Position numbers and translations under genes: made by a program. Positions 8,186 to 17,198 of a DNA stretch of 64,000 nucleotides are shown here, one piece after another; position 1 is the first letter of the stretch; each line of letters begins with the position of its first letter. The notes under the pieces were generated by a model. It saw nothing but the letters and a program-made list of their open reading frames with translations. It was not told the DNA's origin and did no database searches. This stretch comes from Pedobacter sp. WC2423 (GTDB lineage: Bacteria; Bacteroidota; Bacteroidia; Sphingobacteriales; Sphingobacteriaceae), in the NCBI RefSeq assembly GCF_040822065.1, contig NZ_CP162005.1:4774001-4838000 (forward strand), written 5' to 3'.

Positions 8186-10486
8186 TTACTGGTTGTAAGT
8201 GAAATTGATTTTCTGATCGCCAATTTGTACAGTAAAATCTCCGTCTTCAGTTATTTTCTGACCTTCTGGATTAATGAAACCTAAATCATCAGCAGTAATC
8301 GTAAAAGTTACTGTTTTAGTTTCACCAGCTTTTAAATCTATTTTATCAAAACCTCTTAAACGTTTCACATCCGGACTAACTAAAGTAGCAACCAGGTCTG
8401 ATGTGAATAACAATACACTTTCTTTGCCTGCAACTTTACCGGTATTGGTAATATCCACGGAGATTGTTAAAGTTTCTCCTTTTTTCAAAGCAGCAGTACT
8501 TAATTTGATCGGGCTGTATTTAAAAGTGGTATAGCTTAAACCAAATCCAAAAACGTACTGTGGGTTGTAATCTGCATCGTAGTTGTAAACACCTTCTGTA
8601 GTTGAGCGTGATTCAGATGGTTTATGGTAATAAGTAAACAAAGCATTCGGATATTGTGGGTAAGTATAAGGCAATTTACCTGATGGGTTTACTGTACCTA
8701 AAAGGATGTCAGCAATAGCATCACCCCCAAAATTACCTGGTAAATAACTTTGTACCACAGCACTCATTTTTTTCTCGAACTTGGAAATTACTCTTGGGCG
8801 CCCTTCATTCAAAACTAAAATGATCTTTTTGCCGGTTGCTGCAAGTTTCTGCGCAAGCTCAGTCTGAAGATCTGAAAGATAAAGATCGCTTAGGTTACCT
8901 GGTGTTTCTGTGTAAGAGTTTTCTCCTAAACATAATACAACTACATCCACATCTTTAGCTGCGGCAATAGCTGCGTCTAACTGGTCTGCATATTCTTCAA
9001 AGTATTTGCCATCCATTTTATAGCTTACACCTGGTACATAAGTCACATTTTGCTTGCCAGCTTTATTTTCTAAAGCTTTTAGTATCGTATGGTATTTAGC
9101 AGCGAATTCTTCTACTTTTTCTCCCTGCCATGAATAAGTCCATGCGCCATTCAAAGTTCTCATCGAATTTGCATTGGGGCCAGTAACCAGAATCTTTACT
9201 CCTTTTTTCAATGGTAAAGCCTGATCTGCATTTTTTAACAACGTAATAGATTCTGATGCGGCCTGGTAAGAAGCCAGTTCAAATTCTTTACTGCCAAATT
9301 CAGGATAGTCTTTAGGATTGGTTGTTGGCTTATTGAAAAGATCTAAATCAAATTTTACCTGTAAGATTCTTCTTACTGCATCATCGATACGGCTTTCTTT
9401 AACTTTACCTTCTTTAACTAAAGCAATCAGGTCGTCACAGAATGGCTCATAGTTATAAGCAACCATCGACATATCAATACCTGCATTAATCGCAATTCTC
9501 ACCGCATCTTTATTGTCTTTAGCCACATGATCTCTTTGGTAAAGATTCTCAATATCGCCCCAGTCTGTTACTGCTAAGCCTTTGAAGCCTAATTCCTCTT
9601 TTAATAATTTAGTAATCAGGTTATAGTTCGCGTGAACAGGAACACCATTGATAATTCCGGAGTTAATCATGATAGTTTTAGCACCTGCCTGAATAGCTGC
9701 CCGGAAAGAAGGTAAGTGATATTCTCTTAAAGCCTGATCAGAAATATAGGCAGGAGTCCTGTCTTTACCTGAAATTGGTACCTGGTACCCTAAAAAGTGT
9801 TTAATCGAAGAAGCTACACGGTATGGGTTAGCCACATCATTGTGGTCTCCTTCCAGACCTTTTACAGCCTGAACACCCATTTCACTTACTAAATAAGGAT
9901 CTTCTCCGAAACTTTCCCATTGACGGGGGAAGCGCGGATCTGCACCTAAATCCAGTAAAGGAGAGAATGCCCATGGAATAGAGCTTGCACGGGTTTCATA
10001 AGCTGTGATTTCTGCACCTCTGCGAACCAGGCTTCTGTTGAAAGTTGCTGCCTGTCCGATTTGCTGGGGAAACATCGTTGCGCCTGCGGTATAAGTTTCA
10101 CCGTGAATTGCATCGATACCATAGATAACAGGAATACCATTTCTGGTTCCTTTCATCGCAGTTTGCTGGATTTTGCTGATAATTTCATACCAGACCTGAG
10201 GTGTTCTTGCCCTGTTGTTTGATGTATTTAGAACTGACCCCAGTTTATACTGGATCAGTGCTTTTTCCATTGCCTTTTGATCCAGAGAGAAGGGCTCATT
10301 ACTAGTATAACGATCTTTACCAGTTCCGATAACGTCTAATGTGATCTGTGCCATCTGACCTACTTTTTCTTCCAGGGTCATTTTCTGAAGCAGGCTTTCT
10401 ACTTTCGCATTATTCTTTGTTTGTGCACCGGCTATTCCGTAAGAGAGCATTAGCAAAAGAACGGAGAGGGGTTTTCTTAAATACAT
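8186..10486 (-). CDS. bglX: Glycoside hydrolase family 3 beta-glucosidase
   Basis: Releases terminal glucose from beta-linked oligosaccharides, probably in the periplasm. The 766 aa length and order fit BglX: signal peptide ending at GIAGAQ; N-terminal barrel with GIPVIYGIDAIHGE; nucleophile Asp308 in LAVTDWGD; the second alpha/beta domain with KILVTGPNAN and GENSYTETPG, where the acid/base residue is expected; and a C-terminal fibronectin-like domain (FGFGLSYTTF onward). It stands between SusD and the GH30, so it likely finishes degradation of oligosaccharides imported by the SusC/D pair. Linkage preference cannot be read from sequence; the symbol is by resemblance. Confidence 0.93.
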   Translation of the reverse strand: MYLRKPLSVLLLMLSYGIAGAQTKNNAKVESLLQKMTLEEKVGQMAQITLDVIGTGKDRYTSNEPFSLDQKAMEKALIQYKLGSVLNTSNNRARTPQVWYEIISKIQQTAMKGTRNGIPVIYGIDAIHGETYTAGATMFPQQIGQAATFNRSLVRRGAEITAYETRASSIPWAFSPLLDLGADPRFPRQWESFGEDPYLVSEMGVQAVKGLEGDHNDVANPYRVASSIKHFLGYQVPISGKDRTPAYISDQALREYHLPSFRAAIQAGAKTIMINSGIINGVPVHANYNLITKLLKEELGFKGLAVTDWGDIENLYQRDHVAKDNKDAVRIAINAGIDMSMVAYNYEPFCDDLIALVKEGKVKESRIDDAVRRILQVKFDLDLFNKPTTNPKDYPEFGSKEFELASYQAASESITLLKNADQALPLKKGVKILVTGPNANSMRTLNGAWTYSWQGEKVEEFAAKYHTILKALENKAGKQNVTYVPGVSYKMDGKYFEEYADQLDAAIAAAKDVDVVVLCLGENSYTETPGNLSDLYLSDLQTELAQKLAATGKKIILVLNEGRPRVISKFEKKMSAVVQSYLPGNFGGDAIADILLGTVNPSGKLPYTYPQYPNALFTYYHKPSESRSTTEGVYNYDADYNPQYVFGFGLSYTTFKYSPIKLSTAALKKGETLTISVDITNTGKVAGKESVLLFTSDLVATLVSPDVKRLRGFDKIDLKAGETKTVTFTITADDLGFINPEGQKITEDGDFTVQIGDQKINFTYNQ

Positions 10487-10548
10487 CTTAATTGTTTATT
10501 TGGGCTTAAAAAATTGAAGGCAGCCTGAACTGCCTTCGGGGATTCGTC

Positions 10549-11967
10549 TTATTTAATATTGGGATTTCTGTCTATTTCTTTTTGAGGAATAGGAAAAAGT
10601 AGTTTTGCAGGGGTTACATTGTAATTTAATGAAGCTCCTTTGCCATCCAGCTGTGCATTCATAACTGCAATAGCTCTGTTTGTTCTTAAAAGGTCAAACC
10701 AGCGGTGTCCTTCAAATGCAAGCTCCAGTCTGCGTTCTTTTTCCAGGGCAAGACGCATAGCAGCCTGATCGGCAGCAGGTGTACCTTTCAAATTTACCCT
10801 GGCCCTGATCTGGTCAACAATAACTTTTGATTGTGACCATCCTGATGCACTCAATTCATTTAAAGCTTCTGCTTTAAGCAGAAGGATATCTGCAAGACGC
10901 AGGATATAGCTATCACTTTTATCATCTGCTCTGTATTTATTGATAAACGGATAATTGCTTTTTGACCAGTAACTGTCTGACCATCCATCAGCGCTTACAT
11001 TTTTAAACAGGATACTTGAGTTTTTACGGATCAGATCTCCTTCGTCATCATATGCTTTTACTAAATCATTTGATGGTGTGTTAAATCTTTTCCAGCCTGT
11101 TCCGGTAATGATACCTGGCATCCAGTTACCGTGCTCTCCGCCATTTCCCTGAAATTGCATTTCCCAGATGGACTCTGAGTTGTTTTTATTCGCAATATCA
11201 AATAGTCCATTAAAATTTGGGAATAAAGAATATCCGCCAGCCTGAGTTGCATCACAGTATTGGTTTACTTTTGTCCAGTCTGGATTTGGCATAGTTGCAT
11301 AAACTTTCGCCAATAATGCATTGGCTGCACCTTTGGTGAAGATCCCCTTGTGAGGAGCGGTAGCGCCAGCATTTACTGCTGCAAATTCAAGATCTTTGAT
11401 GATTTGTGCATAGATCTGCGCTATAGTAGCTTTAGGCTGCTGTGTCTCGGTAAGATTTGAAGGTGTTTTTAAGATCAGCGGTACAGCTCCGTATAAACGA
11501 ACCAGGTTGAAATACATATAAGCACGTATCCCGCTTGCTTCTCCCAGAATCTGATTTCTTCTGCCGCTGGCATCTAAGGATGGATCAGGTACCTTAGGGA
11601 TGTTTTCTAAAACTTCATTTGCATTTTTAATGTCTGAGTAAAGTGCCCCCCAGTCGCGGTCAACGTTTCCATTTGTTGAGTTTGTTGTGAATAAGTCTAT
11701 CTGGATATTAGCCGGGTTATCACCACCTGCATAAGCATTATCAGACGTTACATCCCCATTGGTCATAAAATCCCAGATATTATAGTCATTATACATCCCA
11801 TCGTAAACACCCTTCATTAATTTATTGGCGCCTGCAGCATCTGATAATGCCACTTCTCCGGTAATTTTATCAATCGGATCTTTTGACAGAAAGTCTTTTT
11901 TACAGCCAGATTGAATTGACAGGACTAAAGCCCCGGCTGCGATCAGTGAATATATTTTTAAGTTCAT
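10549..11967 (-). CDS. SusD/RagB-family glycan-binding outer-membrane lipoprotein
   Basis: Surface lid of the SusCD uptake pair, which captures oligosaccharides over the SusC channel. The 472 aa protein has lipobox QSGC at about residues 19-22, then KDFLSKDPIDK, a classic SusD opening. The N-terminal TPR-like helices contain EASGIRAYMYFNLVRLYG, the most conserved SusD motif. The C-terminal RagB/SusD part has YILRLADILLLKAEALNE, FEGHRWFDLLRT, and ends at the usual NPNIK. It starts 11 bp after SusC, an invariable operon order. No SusE/F-like binding lipoprotein follows, so the locus is minimal. Confidence 0.96.
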   Translation of the reverse strand: MNLKIYSLIAAGALVLSIQSGCKKDFLSKDPIDKITGEVALSDAAGANKLMKGVYDGMYNDYNIWDFMTNGDVTSDNAYAGGDNPANIQIDLFTTNSTNGNVDRDWGALYSDIKNANEVLENIPKVPDPSLDASGRRNQILGEASGIRAYMYFNLVRLYGAVPLILKTPSNLTETQQPKATIAQIYAQIIKDLEFAAVNAGATAPHKGIFTKGAANALLAKVYATMPNPDWTKVNQYCDATQAGGYSLFPNFNGLFDIANKNNSESIWEMQFQGNGGEHGNWMPGIITGTGWKRFNTPSNDLVKAYDDEGDLIRKNSSILFKNVSADGWSDSYWSKSNYPFINKYRADDKSDSYILRLADILLLKAEALNELSASGWSQSKVIVDQIRARVNLKGTPAADQAAMRLALEKERRLELAFEGHRWFDLLRTNRAIAVMNAQLDGKGASLNYNVTPAKLLFPIPQKEIDRNPNIK

Positions 11968-11978
11968 TTTTTCTAAGA

Positions 11979-14888
11979 TTAAAAGCCAACATTAACACCT
12001 ATTAAGAAACTTCTTGATTGTGGATAGGTCCCATAATCAACTCCCATGTCTGGTCCATTTGCATCGTAACGGCTCACTTCCGGGTCTAACCCGCTATACT
12101 TGGTAAAAGTCAGGATGTTGTAGCCTGTAGCGAATATCATCAGCTTATCCATTTTTAACTTTCCTAAAGCCGCTTTTCCAAAATTATAAGAAAGGGTTGC
12201 AGTTTTTAACCTCAGGTAAGAACCGTTTTCTACAAATCTGCTGGAAGTCAATGAATTAGTGTTTGTGAAAGAAGAGGTCGTCAACTGCGCTTTTGGAATA
12301 TCTGTAACCTGCCCTGGTGTTGTCCATCTGTTTAAGACACTTGCCGACTGATTTTTTGCATCGTACATTCCTTCCAGTTCAATTTTTGAAGCGTTAAACA
12401 ACTGGTTACCTTGTACGCCCTGAAAGAACACAGACAGCCCAAAGTTTCCATAGGTGAAATTGTTGTTCACGCCGTAAGTAAATTTAGGCTGTGCGGATCC
12501 GATAAACTGACGGTCATCGTTATCTCTCTGACCATTGTTATTGGTGTCCTGATAAGTCGCGTTACCTGTTTTTGGATCAACTCCGGTAAACACATAGCCA
12601 TAAATACTTCCTAACGGGCGTCCAACTACAACTTTTATTGCGGCATCACGTTCAAAAATCCCACCAAAATCAAGTGATTTAGTACTGTTTCCAAGACTGG
12701 TTACTTTATTTCTGTTCAGGGAGAAGTTTAAGTCTGTTGACCAGGTAAATTTGCTTTTTTCAATGTTTTTAGTGGATAAGGCGAATTCTAAACCTTTATT
12801 CTCCATGGAGCCCACGTTAAGTGCTTGTGTGCCCAGACCTGAAGATGGTGGTAATTGAACTTTTACTAAAAGGTCATTGGTTTTCTTTAAATAAGCATCA
12901 GCGGTGAAAGTTACCCTGCTGTTGAACAGGGTTAAGTCGATACCAATATTGGTTTGAGTAGTTTTCTCCCATGACAACTGATCGTTTGCTGGTTGATCCA
13001 GCGTATAAGAATTTTGTGCAGTGATCTGGTATAATTTCATGTAAGCGTAATCTCCGATACCTTCGTCATTACCTACTTTACCCCAGCTTCCGCGGATTTT
13101 TAAATCATTAATTGTTTTACTGTCTTTCAGGAAGTTTTCTCCTGAGATTCTCCATCCTGCAGATACTGAAGGGAAGTAGCCGAACTTATGGTCAGGGGCA
13201 AAACGAGAAGATCCGTCTGCTCTGAAGTTGGAACTTAATAAGTATTTACCATCAAAGGCATAGTTAATCCTTGCTAAGTAAGATTGTTTAGACCATTGAG
13301 AACGTTGTGGTATTTTAGGTGCAATAGATGGTGCAATCGGAAGACCTGTCTGATCTACAAAACGGGTAGCTGAATATTCCAGGTAAGTGTAGTCAGATTC
13401 CTGCACTGTATAACCCGCCAGCGCACCAAAAACATTTTTGCCAATTGTTTTATTATAGCTCAGAATGTTTTCATTCAGCCATACATGGTCGTTGGTTTTA
13501 TTATTGTTATAGATACCTCTTTCATTACGTCCGTAAACTGTTTTAAACGGATCAAGTGTATAATCGTAGTATTCGTTTCTAACGTTGGTACTGATTGTAG
13601 ATTTGAAGACCAGATCTTTATTGAAATTGATTTCTCCTCCAAAGGCCCCGATAAACTTCAATTGTCTTCTCATGTTCTTTGAACCAAATGCATTACCAAT
13701 TGGATTTTCATATCCCCCTGGTACTGGTGTGAAATTGCCGTTCGGATCATAAATAGTCAGGGTGGGAGGTGTAGTGAGTGCAGCCAATATTACACCTCCT
13801 TTAGAGATACCTGCATTGTCTGAGACATCGATAGATTTATTGGATGTTAAAGCTGCCGTCACATTGAACTTAAGCCAGTTAGTTATCTTTTGACTACCGT
13901 TGAAATTGAAACTGTATCTGTCTAGCTTTGCAGGTGCAACAACACCTTTATCTTGCTGATAACCTGAAGACAAATAATATTGTCCTCCTTTAGTTCCACC
14001 AGATAATGATACTTGATAACTGCTTTGTTGCCCTGTTCCAAAGGCTTCTTTTTGCCAGTCCATATTTTGTGTGCCACCGAATTCGGTGTAACCCAGATCT
14101 TTCATCAGGGCGATATATTGGTCGCTGTTTAAAACTTTTTGTTTTCTCCAGAAGTTGGAAACACCGGTAAAAGCATTAAATCCTACTTTTACCTGGCCTG
14201 CAGAACCTTTTTTTGTGGTAATTAATACGACTCCGTTTGCACCGCTTGAACCGTAGATGGCAGCTGCTGATGCATCTTTTAAAATCGTCATAGTTTCAAT
14301 ATCGTTTGGATTGATGAAACTCGCATCTCTGGAGGTAACTCCATCGATTACATATAAGGGACTGTTTGAAGCTGTCAATGAGGTATTACCACGGATGCTT
14401 ACTGATATGCCCGCGCCTGGTTTTCCTGATTGAGAGGTAACCTGTACACCCGCTGCTTTACCCTGAAGGGCTTGCAGTGCATTTGTTACTGGCTGATTCT
14501 GGATGTCTTTAGCAGAAATAGAGGCGACTGATGTGGTCAGGTCTTTTTTAGTCTGTGTACCATAACCGACTACAATAACTTCATTGAGCTGCTGGTTGTC
14601 ATCTGTTAATGTCACCACCACATTTTTGCGGCTGTTTACGGTTTCTTCTATTGTTTTATAACCTATAAAAGAAAAGATAAGTGTGCTGTTTGATGGAGCT
14701 GATAAAACATAAGCACCGGTTCCGTTGGTGACTACGCCATTGTTAGTGCCTTTAACTTTTACCGAAACTCCTGGTAATGGCAGTCCCTGATGATCTTTTA
14801 CTTCACCTTTTATGGTCATGTCCTGTGCTATAGCTACAGAGACCCCGCATAAAAGACAAATGAGAAAAAGAGTAAAATTTTTAATCAT
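11979..14888 (-). CDS. SusC/RagA-family TonB-dependent outer-membrane transporter
   Basis: TonB-driven 969 aa transporter importing oligosaccharides across the outer membrane. It has a signal peptide (ending about residue 21), a carboxypeptidase-D regulatory-like domain (about 25-105, with GEVKDHQGLPLPGVSVKVKG), the SusC block EVIVVGYGTQTKKDLT, a plug with VIDGVTSRD and the SusC signature DPNDIETMTILKDASAAAIYG-like run near residues 195-215, and a 22-strand barrel ending in NVGF. There is no STN domain, so control is not expected through FecR/ECF. The 7TM regulator upstream is the likely sensor. First gene of the PUL operon susC-susD-GH3-GH30. Confidence 0.96.
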   Translation of the reverse strand: MIKNFTLFLICLLCGVSVAIAQDMTIKGEVKDHQGLPLPGVSVKVKGTNNGVVTNGTGAYVLSAPSNSTLIFSFIGYKTIEETVNSRKNVVVTLTDDNQQLNEVIVVGYGTQTKKDLTTSVASISAKDIQNQPVTNALQALQGKAAGVQVTSQSGKPGAGISVSIRGNTSLTASNSPLYVIDGVTSRDASFINPNDIETMTILKDASAAAIYGSSGANGVVLITTKKGSAGQVKVGFNAFTGVSNFWRKQKVLNSDQYIALMKDLGYTEFGGTQNMDWQKEAFGTGQQSSYQVSLSGGTKGGQYYLSSGYQQDKGVVAPAKLDRYSFNFNGSQKITNWLKFNVTAALTSNKSIDVSDNAGISKGGVILAALTTPPTLTIYDPNGNFTPVPGGYENPIGNAFGSKNMRRQLKFIGAFGGEINFNKDLVFKSTISTNVRNEYYDYTLDPFKTVYGRNERGIYNNNKTNDHVWLNENILSYNKTIGKNVFGALAGYTVQESDYTYLEYSATRFVDQTGLPIAPSIAPKIPQRSQWSKQSYLARINYAFDGKYLLSSNFRADGSSRFAPDHKFGYFPSVSAGWRISGENFLKDSKTINDLKIRGSWGKVGNDEGIGDYAYMKLYQITAQNSYTLDQPANDQLSWEKTTQTNIGIDLTLFNSRVTFTADAYLKKTNDLLVKVQLPPSSGLGTQALNVGSMENKGLEFALSTKNIEKSKFTWSTDLNFSLNRNKVTSLGNSTKSLDFGGIFERDAAIKVVVGRPLGSIYGYVFTGVDPKTGNATYQDTNNNGQRDNDDRQFIGSAQPKFTYGVNNNFTYGNFGLSVFFQGVQGNQLFNASKIELEGMYDAKNQSASVLNRWTTPGQVTDIPKAQLTTSSFTNTNSLTSSRFVENGSYLRLKTATLSYNFGKAALGKLKMDKLMIFATGYNILTFTKYSGLDPEVSRYDANGPDMGVDYGTYPQSRSFLIGVNVGF

Positions 14889-15010
14889 GATTAGCTTGTT
14901 TAGGTATGTATTTGATTGTTAAAGTTACGTGCTAATAGCTGTTAAATGCAAGCTGTTCTGAAATTATATTTTACATAATCACTTGATATACAGTTGTTTG
15001 TTTGATTATT

Positions 15011-15026
15011 GATACGCTTTAATACC
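15011..15026. repeat. 16-bp direct repeat, copy A (candidate operator)
   Basis: GATACGCTTTAATACC occurs here and again at 15101-15116, exact in all 16 positions, 90 bp apart, about 120 and 210 bp upstream of the susC start. Two exact copies in a 269-bp control gap suggest binding sites, possibly for the 7TM regulator. Confidence 0.6.
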
Positions 15027-15100
15027 GTAATCTAAAAGATGATTTGTAGCTGATTTACAGGGGATAGGGAGAAATCCTCTATCCGGATGGTGAAGCAAAC

Positions 15101-15116
15101 GATACGCTTTAATACC
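15101..15116. repeat. 16-bp direct repeat, copy B (candidate operator)
   Basis: Second exact copy of GATACGCTTTAATACC. It lies 42 bp beyond the stop codon of the regulator gene and farther from susC than copy A. The 90-bp period is nearly nine helical turns, so bound proteins would face almost the same side. Confidence 0.6.
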
Positions 15117-15157
15117 CTGAAGAATTATTTTGATTTTAATGCAGGTTTAACCGCTTT

Positions 15158-17065
15158 TTATTCAAGTACAAGCTGGCTCCACCCGTTTTTACTGGTCTTT
15201 TTTAAGACTGTTTTTCTCTCTTCCATCAAAAGTTTGATCTTGGAGCCGTAGGTCCAGCAGGTACTTTGACGGATGTTCAGTATTTCAGCAAGCTTGTGAG
15301 AAGAGATTTTTCCTTTACTGGAATAGATCAGGAAAATCATATAAAATGCTTTATTGATCGGGATCCGGGTATTTTGAAAAACGGTATAGGCGGTCACTGA
15401 TTCTTCATATCCGCATTTACTGCATCTTCTGCTAAATGCAATGTGACCGGTATAGAAATGTGTGTTTTTACATTTACGGCAGCTATAACCGTCTTTCCAT
15501 TTGAGGTCAGAAAGGAACAGGTTGCAGCTTTCTTTGTCAGGATAGATTTTACTGAATTCTTCGAAATCAACATCGGCAGACATCACCCGGTCACGGGTTA
15601 CTTTTTCTACATTGGTCTGAAGTTCCTGGTTGTCTTGTTCCAGCAGGATATTCATCCTCGATATTTCTTCTGCCTGCTGTTGCAGCCTGTCATTTACTGC
15701 AAGCAGCTCTGCATTTTTGGCTTCAATGATAAGTGATTTGTGAAATACCTCTTTAGTGCGTTCTTCTACTTTCGTTTCCAGTTGCTGGTTTAAGGTGTCT
15801 TTCAGTTTTACATTTTCTGCCATCTGGCGGATCATCTGGCGTTGTACTTTTTCTTTTTTTGTTTTCAGGATACGTACTTTATCACCAATGGCAAAAGAAA
15901 GAAATACCATTTCCAGCACAAAACAGAAGCTCAGGCTATAATAGCTGATTACACCAAAGTTTAACCAGGCAAATCCCAGCATAATCAGGAATTTCAAGGT
16001 AAAGCCAATAAAGAGGAAACTATAGCCTAAAACAAAGAAACGGGCAGGTTTATAGCCTTGTTTATAAATGTAAATACCGGTATAGAATGCAACTGCCAGG
16101 GGAATAAATTCAAGGAACTTATACGCGAATAAAGACTGGTCTATCCATAAACTGTAAAGGAACAGCGCCGTCCGGATACCGATGATATAAAGAATAAACT
16201 TGTTTAATTTCGGGGCCTTAGCTTTCACAAAGAGCAGTTCTTTGGTAAACATCAAGGCGAATATACTAGTTGCATACAGGGCAAAGGCATAGGCAATCTG
16301 GTTCCAGTGAGTGGCGGAAGACCATAAATACTGATAGGCGATGCCGTCTGTACTCATCTCAAAGAAGCCTACGCTCAGGTTGTACAAAACATAATAGAGG
16401 TATTGCCTTTGCCTGATGGCGATAAACATGATCAGGTTATAGAAACTAAAGACCAGGATCATTCCATAGAAAATACCAAAGTAAAAGTATTCATCCAGTG
16501 CGTAGGAGATAAACCAGTCTACGCTTCTGAGTACAATGATTGCGTCAGAAATCTGTGAGGACTTGAATTTGAAATAGTAAAGCTGCGTTTCATCATGGTC
16601 GTTGCTGATATACAGTTCGAAATTTTTATGGTGAAGTTCACGCTGATCAAAGTTGAATTGGTCACCAAATTCTTTGATTTTATAACGCCCGTCCTTTTGA
16701 GGTAAATAGGCGGTTACATGGTCTATGGTCTGATCGAAAAACTCAAGGAGATATTTTTTACTGGCTTTACTATTGTGTTTGATTTTAATCCTGAACCAGT
16801 AGGTTGCTTTTAAATCGGTAGTTTGCGGTGTACTTTTTATACTTTTTATGAAATGCTGGTCAAAGTCTTTGCTGCTTATCTTTTCAAAGCTGAGTGTATT
16901 TTGAGTGTCTTTGAACCATTCTATTTCACCAAAATTGAAGATGTGCTGACTAACTCTGTCATTTACGGTTACTGTTTTTTGCGCATAAACAGCCGGGCTA
17001 ATGGCAAATAGGAGAATTGCTGTGAGTAAGGTACGTAAGCTTGAGAGTGTGAACCGGTTAAACAT
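15158..17065 (-). CDS. 7TM-DISM membrane sensor fused to a transposase-type (IS1595-like) zinc-ribbon DNA-binding domain
   Basis: A 635 aa regulator. A signal peptide ending in VYAQ is followed by a periplasmic 7TMR-DISM extracellular-2-like domain (about 30-180, with TYWFRIKI), seven hydrophobic segments (about 190-400), a long coiled coil (about 405-510, rich in Gln/Glu/Lys), and a C-terminal domain with CRKC...CSKC followed by ESVTAYTVFQNTRIP and a helix-turn-helix (KLAEILNIRQSTCWT). That C-terminal part matches the N-terminal DNA-binding portion of IS1595/ISXO2 transposases, but no DDE nuclease follows. It would be a membrane-tethered transcription factor. It lies upstream of the PUL on the same strand, so it is the likely glycan sensor. 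It is not a transposase. Confidence 0.85.
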   Translation of the reverse strand: MFNRFTLSSLRTLLTAILLFAISPAVYAQKTVTVNDRVSQHIFNFGEIEWFKDTQNTLSFEKISSKDFDQHFIKSIKSTPQTTDLKATYWFRIKIKHNSKASKKYLLEFFDQTIDHVTAYLPQKDGRYKIKEFGDQFNFDQRELHHKNFELYISNDHDETQLYYFKFKSSQISDAIIVLRSVDWFISYALDEYFYFGIFYGMILVFSFYNLIMFIAIRQRQYLYYVLYNLSVGFFEMSTDGIAYQYLWSSATHWNQIAYAFALYATSIFALMFTKELLFVKAKAPKLNKFILYIIGIRTALFLYSLWIDQSLFAYKFLEFIPLAVAFYTGIYIYKQGYKPARFFVLGYSFLFIGFTLKFLIMLGFAWLNFGVISYYSLSFCFVLEMVFLSFAIGDKVRILKTKKEKVQRQMIRQMAENVKLKDTLNQQLETKVEERTKEVFHKSLIIEAKNAELLAVNDRLQQQAEEISRMNILLEQDNQELQTNVEKVTRDRVMSADVDFEEFSKIYPDKESCNLFLSDLKWKDGYSCRKCKNTHFYTGHIAFSRRCSKCGYEESVTAYTVFQNTRIPINKAFYMIFLIYSSKGKISSHKLAEILNIRQSTCWTYGSKIKLLMEERKTVLKKTSKNGWSQLVLE

Positions 17066-17102
17066 AAATGAATAAGAAAGCCCCTGGCATCTGGTATAAA
17101 AG

Positions 17103-17110
17103 CAAAGATA
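17103..17110 (-). promoter_or_regulatory. Putative -7 element of the 7TM regulator
   Basis: On the minus strand TATCTTTG fits TAnnTTTG, 38 bp before the start. The divergent lgt promoter overlaps the same 133-bp gap. No -33 is at the right distance. Confidence 0.35.
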
Positions 17111-17141
17111 GGATTAATTTGATTTCAAATCTGCAACGTGA

Positions 17142-17171
17142 TTGCATATGTCTATATATGGTCTATATTTG
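17142..17171 (+). promoter_or_regulatory. Promoter of lgt
   Basis: TTG at 17142-17144 and TATATTTG at 17164-17171, separated by 19 bp, match the Bacteroidota housekeeping promoter. AAGGAG at 17191-17196, just before the ATG, is an unusually good Shine-Dalgarno for this phylum and supports the start at 17199. Confidence 0.72.
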
Positions 17172-17198
17172 CAGGCATTAATACAAATTTAAGGAGAT

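Noticed and set aside
15158-15600. Transposase or insertion sequence suggested by the zinc-ribbon/HTH part
   Set aside because: The frame is continuous with the membrane sensor, no DDE catalytic domain follows, and there are no terminal inverted repeats or target duplications.
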